A DNA stretch of 64,000 nucleotides from Herbaspirillum seropedicae (GCF_001040945.1 NZ_CP011930.1:2767704-2831703), one strand, 5' to 3'. Positions 1 to 9,266 are shown, numbered from the stretch's first letter. Notes: a model not told the origin generated them from the letters alone. Translations and numbers: made by a program.

Positions 1-1232
1 CCCCGCCTTCGCCCCAGCATCCGCCCAATCACCCGCGCTTCCTGCTGTTCCTGATCTGCGCCTTTGCCTCGGCCGGGCAACTGGCCATCGACCTGTACGT
101 GCCGGCGCTGCCGGAGATGGCCATCGATTACGCCACCTCGGCCCAGGCCATCCAGTCCAGCGTGACGGGTTACCTGATCGCCTATGCCTTCGGCCAACTG
201 GTCTTCGGCCCGCTGGCCGACGCCTATGGACGCAAGCGCATCCTGGCGCTGGGGCTGGGCCTGTTCTCGCTGGGATGCGTGCTCTCCCTGGCCGCGCCCA
301 ACCTGGAGACCTTCGTGGCGGCGCGGGTGCTGCAGGGCTTTGGCATCGCCGCTACCAACCTGCTGGCCAAGGCCATCATCACCGACTCCTTCGCCGGCCA
401 GGCGCTGGTGCATGCCTACACCTACATGGCCATCGCCTGGGGCCTGGCGCCGATCATCGCGCCGGTGATCGGGGCACACCTGCAGGAAGCCTTTGGCTGG
501 CGTTCCTGCCTGGTCTTCCTGCTGGTCTATTCGCTGGGCATGTGGGCGGTGCTGTGGCGCTATCGCGAGACGCTGGCCCAGCCGGTGCGGCTGCATCCGG
601 CCACGCTGGCGCGCAATGCCCGCATGGTGCTGGCCAGTCCGGTGTTCCAGAGCTGCTTCCTGGCGCAGGGTCTGTGCTACAGCATCCTGCTGGTGTTCAA
701 CATCGTCGGCCCCTTCATGGTCCAGAACACCTTGCACCAGCCACCGACCTTCTTTGGCTACCTGGCGCTGGCCATCGGCATGATGTATTTCCTGGGCGGC
801 ATCTCCAACCGCATCACGCACCGCCGCCTGCCCACGGCCGAGCAACGACTGCGCCTGGGCGCCCGGGTGATGACGGGCGCGGCCTTCGTCATGCTGTTGC
901 TGGCGCTGTCGGTGGGCCTGACGGTCTGGACGCTGTGCGCGCCGGTGCTGGTGATGGCCTTTTGCGCCGGGGCCATGTATCCCACCCTGATGGCCAAGGG
1001 CAATTCCATCTTCCCGCACATTGCCGGATTGACCAGCGCCATCCTGGGCTTCGCCTTGCTACTGGTGTCGGCGGCGATGATGGGACTGGCCGGTTTCGTC
1101 TCCATCCACAGCCTGACCCCGCTGGCGGGCTTTTTCTGCGTGGTGGGCCTGACCGTGATCGTCATGGTCGGCAAGCTCTTGCATCATCTGCAAGTGCCTG
1201 CGCCGCTGGCCCAGCCGGTGGCGCGTCCCTGA
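1..1232 (+). CDS. Bcr/CflA-type MFS drug efflux transporter (5' end outside window)
   Basis: Inner-membrane proton-driven exporter of the major facilitator superfamily, Bcr/CflA (DHA1) type. The reading frame is open to the left edge (first full codon at position 3), so the true start lies outside the window. The GTG at 99 is internal, because the residues before it (LAIDLYVPALPEM) are the conserved TM1 end of this family. The loop 2-3 signature GPLADAYGRKR follows at about 192-235, and hydrophobic segments continue to the end, consistent with 12 TMs. Substrate cannot be read from sequence; bicyclomycin and chloramphenicol export are typical of relatives. It stands alone, and no partner gene is visible downstream. 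Family confidence is high, substrate unknown. Confidence 0.88.
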   Translation, partial: PPSPQHPPNHPRFLLFLICAFASAGQLAIDLYVPALPEMAIDYATSAQAIQSSVTGYLIAYAFGQLVFGPLADAYGRKRILALGLGLFSLGCVLSLAAPNLETFVAARVLQGFGIAATNLLAKAIITDSFAGQALVHAYTYMAIAWGLAPIIAPVIGAHLQEAFGWRSCLVFLLVYSLGMWAVLWRYRETLAQPVRLHPATLARNARMVLASPVFQSCFLAQGLCYSILLVFNIVGPFMVQNTLHQPPTFFGYLALAIGMMYFLGGISNRITHRRLPTAEQRLRLGARVMTGAAFVMLLLALSVGLTVWTLCAPVLVMAFCAGAMYPTLMAKGNSIFPHIAGLTSAILGFALLLVSAAMMGLAGFVSIHSLTPLAGFFCVVGLTVIVMVGKLLHHLQVPAPLAQPVARP

Positions 1233-1360
1233 GGTGCAAGGCCGCCACAGATTGACATTTATCAATGGCAATCTGTATTGGAAGCATGCACAATTGCTGT
1301 TCGGGAATACGGCGCGATGCCGGCTTTGAGGGAAGCCGAATCGTTGTCATATCGTTGTCA

Positions 1361-1394
1361 GGCCGGTACATCAGAAAAACCCTGATATCTGGCC
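1361..1394. other. imperfect inverted repeat in the 220-bp gap after the MFS gene
   Basis: The gap 1233-1452 has no gene. It holds a hairpin with GGCCGG/CTGGCC and ATCAG/CTGAT stems split by a small internal loop, followed by TTT. Just upstream, TCGTTGTCA occurs twice (1341-1349 and 1352-1360). Further upstream, CAGATTG (1248-1254) is inverted at 1269-1275 around a TTGACA hexamer at 1252. It could be a leader or regulatory region of the small gene at 1453, or a weak terminator for the transporter. Function is unknown. Confidence 0.3.
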
Positions 1395-1452
1395 TTTCAC
1401 TTGGGGAATAGGATGAGGCCATCGCATCTGGTCTTATCCGTGAGAGGGAAAA

Positions 1453-1641
1453 ATGGACGTCATCCAAAGCTTGCTGCACTACGGTAGCTACGCCGTGGCT
1501 TTCTATGCACTTTATCTGGTGGCGGGCGCGCTGGCGTTCGGCCTCTACATCTGGTTGCGCGTCTATCGCCAGCCGGAGCTCAAGCCCGTGCCGGTGCGCG
1601 TGCGCCGCAACCTGCGCGACTCGGATACACCGCTGCGCTGA
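1453..1641 (+). CDS. small single-pass membrane protein, unknown function
   Basis: A 62-residue protein. Residues about 10-35 form one long hydrophobic helix (YGSYAVAFYALYLVAGALA and on). A basic, proline-containing cytoplasmic-type tail rich in Arg follows (VRVRRNLRDSD). The ATG is preceded by GAGAGGGAAAA, a good ribosome binding site, and the gene is followed by a strong terminator, both of which argue that it is real. I recognise no family. It is isolated between an MFS gene and the convergent polB, so context gives no function. Confidence 0.6.
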   Translation: MDVIQSLLHYGSYAVAFYALYLVAGALAFGLYIWLRVYRQPELKPVPVRVRRNLRDSDTPLR

Positions 1642-1667
1642 TACCGGCTGTTCAGCTATGCACGCAA

Positions 1668-1697
1668 GGGGCTGGATTCGATGAATCCGGCCCCTTT
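1668..1697 (+). terminator. Rho-independent terminator after the small membrane protein
   Basis: GGGGCTGGATTC and its near-perfect complement GAATCCGGCCCC form a stem around a GAT loop, followed by TTTGCTTT. It sits 27 bases after the stop of the small gene and before the convergent end of polB, so it may serve both strands. Confidence 0.75.
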
Positions 1698-1720
1698 GCT
1701 TTGGGCTTGGGCTGTGGGCC

Positions 1721-4120
1721 TCAGAACAATTCCTGCTGCGGCGAGGTGAGCGCGGCAAAGCTGTCGCCCACGAACACCAGGATGGCGTCGGCCACCGGCG
1801 CCAGCTGGCGCTCCAGGTAATGACCGTAGTCGATGGCGGCGCTGCGCTTTTCCAGCGGTTCGGGGCCGGCGGTGGTCATCACATAGGTGATCCAGCCGCC
1901 CTGCTGGTATTGCAGCGGACGGCCGTCATCCTGGTTGACCTGATCGGCCATGCGCGCGGCGCGCACATGGGGCGGCACGTTCTTTTCGTAATGGTCGAGC
2001 TGGCGGCGCAGGCGCTTGCGGTAGACCAGCAGTTCATCGAGCCGTCCGGCCAGGAGCTCGGCCACGTACGACCTCACGTAATCCCGATACGTTTCGCCCC
2101 GGAAGATGCGCAGGTACAGCTCCTGCTGGAAGCGCTGGGCCAGCGGCGTCCAGTCGGTGCGCACCGTCTCCAGTCCCTTGTAGGTCACCTTATCCTCGCC
2201 CTCGGCGGTGCGGACGTAACCGGCGTAGCGCTTCTTGCTGCCAGTGTCCGAACCCCGCACCGTGGGCATGAGGAAGCGCTGGTAATGCACCTCGTACTGC
2301 AGCTCCAGCGCGCTCTCCAGCCCATATTGCTGGCGCAGGTGGAGGCGCCACCAGTCGTTGATGCGACTGGTCAGCGCCAGGCCGATGCTGCGCGCCTCTT
2401 CGTCGCTGTGGGCGCTGCGCAGCCAGACGAAGGTGGAATCGGTATCGCCATAGATGACTTCATAGCCCTGCTCTTCGATCAGTTCGCGGGTGCGATGCAT
2501 GATCTCGTGGCCGCGCCGGGTGATCGACGAAGCCAGCCGTGAATCGAAGAAACGGCAGCCGGTCGAGCCCAGCACGCCGTAGAAGGAATTCATGATGATC
2601 TTCAGCGCCTGTTGCAAGGCCTTGTTGCCCTGCGCCTTGGCCTGTTCGCGGGCCTGCCAGATCTGTTCGATGATGGCCGGCAGGCTGTGGCTGCGACGCG
2701 AGAAGCGCGCCCCATTGAAGCCGGGCACGGTCTGCGCCTCGCTTTCATTGAGGGTGCCGTCAACCAGCCCGGCCGGGTCGATCAGGAAGCTGCGGATGAT
2801 GCTGGGGTACAGGCTCTTGTAGTCCAGCACGATGACCGAATCGTACAGGCCCGAGCGCGAATCCATCACGAAGCCCCCCGGACTGGCCAGCGCCTCGGCG
2901 TCGCCCAGGTTGGGAGCGACGTAGCCCTTGCGGTGCAATTGCGGCAGATACAGATGGGTGAAGGCCGCCACCGAGCCGCCGCTGCGGTCGGCCGGCAGAC
3001 CGGTCACGCTGGCGCGCTCCAGCAGGAAGGAGAGGATGTCGGTGACGGCGAAGATACGCGTGACCAGTTCGCAATCCTTGAGGTTGTAGGTCGCCAGGGC
3101 CGCCCGGTCCTCGGCGAACATGCGGTCGATCTCGTCCATGCGCTGGTAAGGCGTGGCGATGGCCTTGCCCTCGCCCAGCAGCGTCTGCGCCACATTCTCG
3201 AGGCTGAAGGAAGGGAAGTTCCAGAAGGCCGAACGCAGGCTCTCGATGCCGTCGATGACCAGCCGTCCCGGTGCGCTGACCAGCAGATGGCCGGCGCGCA
3301 GGCCGTGCTTGCGCCATTCCAGCGGCTGCGCGGCGCGGCCCGGCAGCAGGCGGGTCTGGTACTGGTCGGCCTGCTTCTGCAAGACGTTGAGATCGAACTG
3401 GATCAGGTTCCAGCCAATGATGACGTCGGGGTCGTGGCGGGCCATCCAGGCATTGAGCGCTTCGATCAGCTCGCGCCGCGAATCGCAGAAGTGCAGCGCG
3501 AAATCCACCGCCTGCACCGCCCCGCTGGCCGGCGCCAGGGTATAGACAGTGCGCTGGCCGCAACCCTCGATGGCAATCGAATAGAGCTCGCCCTGCCAGC
3601 TGGTCTCGATGTCCAGCGAGGCCAGTCGCAACGGTGGGCGATAGCCCGGCAAGGGCCGCAGGCGCGCCTGGCCCAGCACGCCCTGACCATCGTCCACGCC
3701 GCCGAAGGCCACCGGCGCATTGATGAAACGCTCCATCAGGTAGCGCTCGGGCGGGCGGATGTCGGCCTCGTAGACGCTGATCCCGGCGGCCACCAACTGC
3801 TTTTCCAGCCGCAGCAACTGGCGATAGTGACGGGCGTACAGTCCCATCACCGGGCGCTGGCTGAAATCCTTGAGCGCTTCCAGGGGCTTGAGCTCGACCC
3901 CGGCCACACCCCGCAACAGGTCTTGCACGCGCGCCTGCTCGCTTTGCGGCACGAAGGCCACTGCCTGCTGCGGCGGCAGGCGCAGGCATTGCGCGCCAGT
4001 ATCGGTGGCCAGCCAGAGCTCGATTTCCACACCGGCCGGCGTGTCGCGCCAGTGCCGCGTGAGAATGAAGCCGGCGCGCTCGCCGGGGCGCAGGTCCAGC
4101 TGCTGGGAAGGCTCCTGCAT
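1721..4120 (-). CDS. polB: DNA polymerase II (family B)
   Basis: Family B polymerase used in damage tolerance and replication restart. About 799 residues from the chosen start, against 783 in E. coli Pol II. The N-terminus reads [13 protein letters not shown], nearly identical to E. coli. Visible motifs in order: ExoI (SLDIETS), ExoII ([10 protein letters not shown]), ExoIII (YNLKDCEL), polymerase motif A ([10 protein letters not shown]), motif B (KIIMNSFYG) and motif C (YGDTDS). Both exonuclease and polymerase sites are therefore intact. The C-terminus QQELF resembles the clamp-binding pentapeptide (QLxLF) at the end of E. coli Pol II. The ATG at 4120 was chosen because the upstream extension to 4213 does not look like the family, although its ribosome site is weak. 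No LexA box (CTGT-N8-ACAG) is visible upstream. Confidence 0.96.
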   Translation of the reverse strand: MQEPSQQLDLRPGERAGFILTRHWRDTPAGVEIELWLATDTGAQCLRLPPQQAVAFVPQSEQARVQDLLRGVAGVELKPLEALKDFSQRPVMGLYARHYRQLLRLEKQLVAAGISVYEADIRPPERYLMERFINAPVAFGGVDDGQGVLGQARLRPLPGYRPPLRLASLDIETSWQGELYSIAIEGCGQRTVYTLAPASGAVQAVDFALHFCDSRRELIEALNAWMARHDPDVIIGWNLIQFDLNVLQKQADQYQTRLLPGRAAQPLEWRKHGLRAGHLLVSAPGRLVIDGIESLRSAFWNFPSFSLENVAQTLLGEGKAIATPYQRMDEIDRMFAEDRAALATYNLKDCELVTRIFAVTDILSFLLERASVTGLPADRSGGSVAAFTHLYLPQLHRKGYVAPNLGDAEALASPGGFVMDSRSGLYDSVIVLDYKSLYPSIIRSFLIDPAGLVDGTLNESEAQTVPGFNGARFSRRSHSLPAIIEQIWQAREQAKAQGNKALQQALKIIMNSFYGVLGSTGCRFFDSRLASSITRRGHEIMHRTRELIEEQGYEVIYGDTDSTFVWLRSAHSDEEARSIGLALTSRINDWWRLHLRQQYGLESALELQYEVHYQRFLMPTVRGSDTGSKKRYAGYVRTAEGEDKVTYKGLETVRTDWTPLAQRFQQELYLRIFRGETYRDYVRSYVAELLAGRLDELLVYRKRLRRQLDHYEKNVPPHVRAARMADQVNQDDGRPLQYQQGGWITYVMTTAGPEPLEKRSAAIDYGHYLERQLAPVADAILVFVGDSFAALTSPQQELF

Positions 4121-4216
4121 GGGAAGGACAGTAGTCGTTTGCTTGTTCAAGAGCGCGATTCTACTTGGATGCGCCAGGGTCTGCGTGGCCCGGATGTTAA
4201 GAACGCCGAACACACT

Positions 4217-4230
4217 TTTGCAGGTGCAAA
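4217..4230. promoter_or_regulatory. palindrome TTTGCA-GG-TGCAAA between polB and the LprI-like gene
   Basis: A perfect 6+2+6 inverted repeat in the roughly 200-bp divergent intergenic region, next to an A-rich run (4231-4245). The position suits an operator for one or both divergent genes. The regulator is unknown, and it does not match a LexA site. Confidence 0.35.
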
Positions 4231-4328
4231 GATTTTAAAAAAATTCCGGTTCTTATCCGCGTTTTGTCCGCGCACCCCCAGTGCCATGCTCACGCCCATC
4301 GCTTTCTCGCAATACGGATGGTATCGCC

Positions 4329-5126
4329 ATGCAAACTCTTGCCCGCTACTCGGCCCTGTTCACCTTCACCGCCTTGTCTGCGCTGGCCTGGCACTCCACG
4401 CGAGCGGCCAGTTTCGATTGCGCCAAGGCCGGCTCGTCCAATGAAAAGATGATCTGCGCCGACGCGCAGTTGTCCGCCCTGGACGACCGCCTCGGCGCGC
4501 TGTTTCGCCAGGCGCGCGCAAGCGCCTCCGACAAGCGGGCCCTGCGCGCCGATGCCGACCAGCACTGGCGCTGGCGCGAGCAGCATTGCCACGACCGCAG
4601 TTGCCTGCTGGCGTGGTACCAGCGCCGCAGCATTGAACTGCAGGCGCAGGCAAACGCCGCTTCAGCTTCGGACCCGGTGCCGGCCCTGGCCCACCGCGCT
4701 CCCAAGGACGCTGCGCTGGCAGTGAACCGTCCCGAGGCAGCGGTGCTCACGCAGTCACCGCTGCAACTGGGGCTCAACCCATCCCAGCTGGCCGCCATTG
4801 CGCCACCGGGCGCCTCACCGTGGCCGCATTATGTGCGGGTGGAACGCGGCCAGTACTTCTATGAAGATCCGCAGACGCCCGAGCGCCAGCTGGTGGGCGT
4901 GCGCTATTACGGCATGGAGCACGGCCAGTACATCCTCGAAGCCGTGCGCGGCCAGACCGTGCTGCGCTACACCTGCAGCGACGATTGCAGCTACATCGGC
5001 CAGTTGAGCCTGCCCGGCGATGTCGAGAAGGACACCGTCATCGTCAGCAATGACCGCCACTCCCTGCCCGCGCTCATCGTCAGCGACGCCATGAACGGCC
5101 TGCTGGCGCCCTCGATGACGCGCTGA
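4329..5126 (+). CDS. exported protein with LprI-like (DUF1311) N-terminal domain
   Basis: About 265 residues. The start at 4329 (MQTLARYSALF) gives a clean signal peptide ending near THSTRAAS-type residues, so the product is predicted to be periplasmic or secreted. The mature N-terminus, with FDCAKAGSSNEKMICAD, paired cysteines, the LSALDDRL pattern and a later HCHDRSCLLAWY, matches the LprI/DUF1311 fold, named for a mycobacterial lysozyme inhibitor. After a low-complexity linker (about 100-150), a second region (about 160-265) with YVRVERGQYFYEDP and two further cysteines (TCSDDCSY) is not one I recognise. Inhibitory activity is not implied by the domain alone. Single gene, divergent from polB. 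Confidence 0.7.
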   Translation: MQTLARYSALFTFTALSALAWHSTRAASFDCAKAGSSNEKMICADAQLSALDDRLGALFRQARASASDKRALRADADQHWRWREQHCHDRSCLLAWYQRRSIELQAQANAASASDPVPALAHRAPKDAALAVNRPEAAVLTQSPLQLGLNPSQLAAIAPPGASPWPHYVRVERGQYFYEDPQTPERQLVGVRYYGMEHGQYILEAVRGQTVLRYTCSDDCSYIGQLSLPGDVEKDTVIVSNDRHSLPALIVSDAMNGLLAPSMTR

Positions 5127-5135
5127 ACCTCAGGC

Positions 5136-6545
5136 TCAGACCACCACCTCGCGCGGGCTGCGGCGCTGCGCCAGTTCCATCAGACGGCGCAGCGCATTGA
5201 CCAGCTCGAAGCGGCTGCGCGAACGCCCCAGCGAAATGCGGATGCAAGCCCCCTGCCCACCGCTGTCCGCGCCCGGTTCGCGGCCCTCTGGCGGCACCGC
5301 GAAACTGCTCTGCGACACCACGTTGAGCCCGGCCTGGCGCGCCTTGAGCACGAATTCCTGACCCTGCCAGTGGGCCGGCAGCGCCTTCCACAGGTGGATG
5401 CCGCCGCCCGCCGAGAGCCCTGCTCCGCCCAGCGTACGCAAGGCCAGTTCATGGCGCGCCCAGGCTTCGCTGCGGATGCCCTCCAACAGGGTCGCTGCGG
5501 TACCGTCATGTATCCATTGGGTGGACAAGGCCGTCATCAGTGGCGTGGACATCAGCACGAACGAGCGCAAGGCGCCCAGCACCTCTTCCTGCGCCTGCCG
5601 CTCCGGCATGAGCACATAGGCCGTACGCAAGCCCGGCAAGAGACACTTGGACAAGGTCGAGACATAGAACACATGCCCCGGCGCATAGTGCGCCAGCGGC
5701 CTGGGCGCATGGGCGGCAAAGCGCCAGTAGGGATCATCCTCGATGATGCGCAGGTCCAGCCGCGTGGCCAGCGCCGCGATCTCGGCCCGGCGCGTGGCCG
5801 GCATGGTGCGGGTGGTGGGGTTCTGCAGCGTCGGGTTGAGATAGACCAGGCGCGCCTGGTGCCGCCGCGCCATGGTCATGAGCAGATCGGGGCGCATGCC
5901 TTCGTCATCCACATCCACCGCCATCACGCGCCGGCCCAGGTGGGCCGCCACCGTCAAGAGGCCGGGATAGGCCAGCGGTTCGGCCAGGATCACCTCGCCC
6001 GGCCGGGTCTGCGACAGCACCAGCGCCGCCAGCGCCGACTGCGCGCCCGGGCAGGCCAGCACCCGCGCCTCATCCACCGGCCCCAGCATGGCTTGCATCC
6101 ACATCGCCCCGGCAGCGCGGTCGGCGCTGCTGCCGCCGCCCAGGTGATAGGTCATCAGCAGGTCAGCGTCGCTGTGGATCAGCACTTGCGACATCCCCTG
6201 GCGCAGCAGGTCATTCAAATCGATGCCGGCCGGCGGCGGCGGGATGTTCATCGACAGGTCGATCAACTGGCTCAGGTCCACCTTGGGCGCGGCCACGAAG
6301 GTGCCAGCCGAGCCGCGCGCCTCCAGCAGATGGCGACGGCGCGCTTCGCCATAGGCGCGCGTGACCGTGGTGAGGTCGACCTGCAGGTACTCGGCCAGTT
6401 GCCGCTGCGGCGGCAGGCGGTCGCCGGGGCGCAGCCGTTCGTCGGAGATGGCCTGCTCCATGAAGCCGACGATCTGCAGATAGCGCGGCCCGTCATTGGC
6501 GGCAAAACGGCCTACCCAGGCCAGGGAAAGTGCGGATGGGTCCAC
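5136..6545 (-). CDS. MocR-type regulator (GntR winged helix + aminotransferase-like domain)
   Basis: Transcription factor with an N-terminal GntR winged helix (RPGDRLPPQRQLAEYLQVD, TVTRAYGEA) and a fold-type I aminotransferase-like domain. The PLP lysine is likely in YVSTLSKCLLPGLR, and the Asp motif in IIEDDPYWRF. MocR proteins use PLP or a PLP-amino acid adduct as effector. The frame is open to 6698, but those codons would overlap the palindromic operator and leave 5 bases before the divergent gene. I therefore prefer the GTG at 6545 (VDPSALSLAW), though its ribosome site is weak and the start is uncertain. It probably controls itself and the divergent hydrolase at 6704. Confidence 0.85.
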   Translation of the reverse strand: MDPSALSLAWVGRFAANDGPRYLQIVGFMEQAISDERLRPGDRLPPQRQLAEYLQVDLTTVTRAYGEARRRHLLEARGSAGTFVAAPKVDLSQLIDLSMNIPPPPAGIDLNDLLRQGMSQVLIHSDADLLMTYHLGGGSSADRAAGAMWMQAMLGPVDEARVLACPGAQSALAALVLSQTRPGEVILAEPLAYPGLLTVAAHLGRRVMAVDVDDEGMRPDLLMTMARRHQARLVYLNPTLQNPTTRTMPATRRAEIAALATRLDLRIIEDDPYWRFAAHAPRPLAHYAPGHVFYVSTLSKCLLPGLRTAYVLMPERQAQEEVLGALRSFVLMSTPLMTALSTQWIHDGTAATLLEGIRSEAWARHELALRTLGGAGLSAGGGIHLWKALPAHWQGQEFVLKARQAGLNVVSQSSFAVPPEGREPGADSGGQGACIRISLGRSRSRFELVNALRRLMELAQRRSPREVVV

Positions 6546-6580
6546 GTGGATACCGGAGAGTGAGTGCGTTGCGCTGACGC

Positions 6581-6698
6581 TTGTATGGATGTTATCTGGA
6601 TTGTTGCTCCCATACGTGAATGCTAGTATGGATTTGCAGTAAACACAAATCCATACAAGCTCATTCACCTCCATTCGTCTCCATTCACCTCCATACAA
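6581..6698. promoter_or_regulatory. MocR operator region: palindrome plus repeated TTGTATGGA
   Basis: The divergent intergenic region carries a perfect 11-bp inverted repeat, GTATGGATTTG (6626-6636) and CAAATCCATAC (6646-6656), with a 9-base spacer. A further direct copy TTGTATGGAT lies at 6581-6590 and an inverted CCATACAA at 6691-6698. Between the last two is an imperfect tandem of TCCATTCACC-like units. Multiple oriented half-sites are typical of MocR operators, so binding by the divergent regulator is the simplest reading. Confidence 0.65.
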
Positions 6699-6703
6699 CC
6701 CTC

Positions 6704-7435
6704 ATGGCCAATTTCCTCTTGATCCACGGCGCCTGGCAAGGCAAATGGGTGTGGCCGGCCGTCTCGGCCGAGCTGACCATGCGCGGCCACGAAGTCCACA
6801 GCATCGACCTGCCCGGCAGCGGCGCGGACACTACGCCGCTGGACCAGGTCACCCTGTCCCTGTACGCGGACGCCATCGTGAAGGCCATCAAGGCCATCGG
6901 CAAACGCGTCACGCTGGTGGGCCACAGCATGGGCGGGATCGCCGTCACTGCCGCCGCCGAGCGGGCCGCCGACAGCCTGGCGCGCATCATCTACCTGTGC
7001 GCCTACGTGCCGGTCAACGGCGACTCGCTGAGCGCGCTGTCCGACCTCGCGCCTGCGCGCCTGCCCTCGCCGGTGGCGCTGGGGCACGACGCCCTCGCCG
7101 CCCTCGCCTCAGATACGCAGCCATCCGCTCGGGTGGAGACCTTCATGCAGGACGCCCCTTACGCCGTGGCCCACTGGGCCGCGCCGCAGTTCCGTGCGCA
7201 AGCCATGGCGCCGATGACCACACCGGTGCAAGTGTCCGAGCAAGCCTATGGCAAGCTGCCCAAGAGCTACATCGTCTGCACCCGCGACCGCGCCATCGAT
7301 CCGGTCCTGCAAAGGGTGATGGCGGCCCGCTCCGGCTGCAGCCGCATCAAGGAGCTGGCCAGCGACCATTCGCCTTTCCTGTCACGCCCTACCGAGACGG
7401 CGGAGATGCTGCACCGGATGGTCACCGAGCTATAA
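6704..7435 (+). CDS. alpha/beta hydrolase
   Basis: A 243-residue cytoplasmic alpha/beta-fold hydrolase. It opens with FLLIHGAWQGKW (oxyanion-hole HGAW), has the nucleophile elbow GHSMGG (Ser about residue 77), an acidic residue in CTRDRAIDP and the catalytic His in ASDHSPFLS near the C-terminus. The HGAWxGxW start and the overall pattern resemble the plant methylesterase/hydroxynitrile lyase-like and bacterial EstC-like hydrolases. The start is the ATG at 6704, in line with the family. It is divergent from a MocR regulator with a shared operator region, so its expression probably depends on an amine or PLP-linked signal. Substrate unknown. Confidence 0.85.
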   Translation: MANFLLIHGAWQGKWVWPAVSAELTMRGHEVHSIDLPGSGADTTPLDQVTLSLYADAIVKAIKAIGKRVTLVGHSMGGIAVTAAAERAADSLARIIYLCAYVPVNGDSLSALSDLAPARLPSPVALGHDALAALASDTQPSARVETFMQDAPYAVAHWAAPQFRAQAMAPMTTPVQVSEQAYGKLPKSYIVCTRDRAIDPVLQRVMAARSGCSRIKELASDHSPFLSRPTETAEMLHRMVTEL

Positions 7436-7451
7436 CGAGCTGTAGCGGGCG

Positions 7452-8195
7452 CTAGCCAGCCCTCGCCCATTCCCGCGCATCTTCACCGGCAGGAATGCGC
7501 ATGGGGGCCTTGGGGTCGTTGGCAGCCTGCCAGACCGCCTCGGCCACGTCCTCGGCATAGGTCAGTTGGGTGGCCGCCTGGAAATTCTCGAAGACCTGCG
7601 CCGCCAGCGCGGCATAGGGCTCGGGCACCGACGCTGCCATGCGCGCCCGGGCATTCTCGGCAAAGCGCGTCTGCGGCGAGCGCCCCGGCAAGACCAGGCG
7701 GACCTGCACGCCCAGCGGGGCCAGTTCCAGCGCCAGCGATTCGGTAAAGGCATTGATGGCGGCCTTGCTGGCGGTGTAGACCGCCAGCAGCGGCAGCGCG
7801 CGCAAGGTCACCGAGGAGGTCACATTGATCACCAGACCCTGTCCACGGGCGCGCATCTGCGGGATGAAGGCCTGGGTCATGGCGATGCTGCCCAGGGTAT
7901 TGGTCTCGAAGAGCTCGCGCACCTGCGCCATCGGCTGCGCTTCCAGCGCGCCCAGGTTGCCGATGCCGGCATTGTTGACCAGCACATCGACGGGACCGGC
8001 GGCCTCGACGGCGGCCTGGATGCTGTGGGCATCGGCCACATCCAGGGGCAGGATGCGCAGATGCGGCGAGGCCGGCAGCAGGTCGTGACGCGGCGTGCGC
8101 ATGGTGGCGATGACCTTCCAGTCACGTTGCAGGAAGTAGCGGGCGATTTCCAGGCCGAAGCCGGACGAACAGCCGGTAATGAAAATGGTCTTCAT
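7452..8195 (-). CDS. short-chain dehydrogenase/reductase
   Basis: NAD(P)-dependent oxidoreductase of 247 residues. It shows the classical SDR cofactor motif TGCSSGFG (TGxxxGxG), the NNAG motif (VNNAGIG) and the catalytic YxxxK in YTASKAA with an upstream Ser (VTSSVT). Arginines after the first strand (TMRTPR) suggest NADP(H). The ATG at 8195 (MKTIFITG) has AAGGA eight bases upstream. Longer frames upstream run into the divergent promoter. The neighbour at 8299 is a divergent AraC regulator, which usually controls such an SDR. Substrate unknown. Confidence 0.88.
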   Translation of the reverse strand: MKTIFITGCSSGFGLEIARYFLQRDWKVIATMRTPRHDLLPASPHLRILPLDVADAHSIQAAVEAAGPVDVLVNNAGIGNLGALEAQPMAQVRELFETNTLGSIAMTQAFIPQMRARGQGLVINVTSSVTLRALPLLAVYTASKAAINAFTESLALELAPLGVQVRLVLPGRSPQTRFAENARARMAASVPEPYAALAAQVFENFQAATQLTYAEDVAEAVWQAANDPKAPMRIPAGEDAREWARAG

Positions 8196-8255
8196 GGGGA
8201 GCATCCTTGTGTGGGGGTGAGAACAAGGCCCAGCATAGCGGGGACGATCCGGACT

Positions 8256-8264
8256 TGCTACAAT
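8256..8264 (+). promoter_or_regulatory. extended -10 promoter for the AraC-family gene
   Basis: TGCTACAAT is an extended -10 element (TG-N-TACAAT) lying 35 bases before the AraC start codon. No good -35 is visible at 17 bp, which fits an extended -10 promoter or one that needs an activator. It lies in the region shared with the divergent SDR gene. Confidence 0.45.
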
Positions 8265-8298
8265 CGAACGTCCACATTTCATTGGCCATCGTCCAGCC

Positions 8299-9258
8299 AT
8301 GTCTGAACCCACCGATCCCCTTGCCGAAGTCGTCACCCTGCTCCAGCCCGCCGCCCGCTACACCAAGTACGTGCAAGGCAGCGGCGCGTGGCGGGTGCAA
8401 CGTTCCCGACCGGAACTGGCCTTCTACTGCGCCGTGCTGGACGGCAGTTGCCGCCTCGAGCCCGCCGCGGGCCCGGCGATCCTGCTGGAAGCAGGGGATT
8501 TCGTGCTGGCGCCGGCTTTGCATGGATTTGCATTGACCAGCTTGCATACAAACGATGCTACCCTGCTTGACGAGAGCAATCCGCCACCGTTGTTGCCAGA
8601 CGGCCGCTATCACCTGGGTACGCCGGAAGGTCCGGCGGAAGTGCAACTGGTGGCAGGTCATTGCGTCTTCGAGTCGCCCGATTCGGTGCTGCTGGTGTCC
8701 TTGTTGCCTGACCTGGTCGTGGTGCGCGCCCATACAAGGCTGGCCACGCTGGTGCAGCTGGTGGGAGATGAATCGCGCGCCCAGCGACCGGCGCGTGAGG
8801 TGGTGCTGGCGCGGCTGCTGGAAGTGCTGCTGATCGAAGCCCTGCGCTCCAGCAACGATCCCACGGTCGCTGCCTCGCCCGGCCTGCTGCGCGGACTGGC
8901 CGATGTGCGGCTGGCCCAGGCGATCCGCGCCCTGCATGCGCAGCCGGCGCAGGACTGGAACGTGCCGCGCCTGGCGCGGGTGGCGGCCTTGTCGCGCTCG
9001 TCCTTCTTCGAGCGGTTCCGCCGCGAAGTCGGACTCACGCCCATGGATTACCTCTTGGCCTGGCGCATGGCGCTGGCCAAGCGCCTGCTGCTGCGCGCCG
9101 ACGGCAGCATCGCGGAAGTGGCGCTCCAGGTGGGTTACAGCTCGGCCTCCACCTTCAGCGTGGCCTTCAGCCGCCATGTCGGCCTGCCGCCCTCGCAGTT
9201 CGTGCAACAACAGCGCCGCCGGCAGCCCGAAGCTGCCCAGACCACCCAAGCCGCCTGA
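8299..9258 (+). CDS. AraC-family regulator with N-terminal cupin domain
   Basis: A 319-residue regulator. Residues about 10-190 form a cupin_6-type sensing domain (YTKYVQGSGAWRV, GDFVLAPALHGFAL). Residues about 210-305 are the double helix-turn-helix (NVPRLARVAALSRSSFFERFRREVG and IAEVALQVGYSSASTFSVAFSRHVG). The C-terminus ends with a Gln/Ala-rich tail. Relatives typically activate a neighbouring oxidoreductase gene, and here an SDR gene starts 103 bases away on the other strand, making it the likely target. The inducer is unknown. Confidence 0.9.
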   Translation: MSEPTDPLAEVVTLLQPAARYTKYVQGSGAWRVQRSRPELAFYCAVLDGSCRLEPAAGPAILLEAGDFVLAPALHGFALTSLHTNDATLLDESNPPPLLPDGRYHLGTPEGPAEVQLVAGHCVFESPDSVLLVSLLPDLVVVRAHTRLATLVQLVGDESRAQRPAREVVLARLLEVLLIEALRSSNDPTVAASPGLLRGLADVRLAQAIRALHAQPAQDWNVPRLARVAALSRSSFFERFRREVGLTPMDYLLAWRMALAKRLLLRADGSIAEVALQVGYSSASTFSVAFSRHVGLPPSQFVQQQRRRQPEAAQTTQAA

Positions 9259-9266
9259 ACCGCGCC

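Noticed and set aside
99..1232. GTG at 99 as the start of the MFS gene
   Set aside because: In-frame codons upstream encode the conserved beginning of the family (LAIDLYVPALPEM), so the gene starts outside the window.
1252..1280. TTGACA with a -10 at 1275 as promoter of the small membrane protein
   Set aside because: The -10 candidate (GTATTG) is poor and the leader would be about 170 bases; kept only as a remark on the gap.
4121..4213. Longer polB N-terminus up to 4213
   Set aside because: The extra residues do not resemble Pol II, and ATG 4120 gives the expected length.
4100..4328. LexA (SOS) box before polB
   Set aside because: No CTGT-N8-ACAG or CTG-N10-CAG pair with correct spacing was found; the nearest is off by one base.
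2612..4444. Long open frame on the plus strand opposite polB
   Set aside because: The minus-strand frame has all family B polymerase motifs. The plus frame is a GC-rich shadow with Gln/Arg/His-rich low-complexity composition and no domain.
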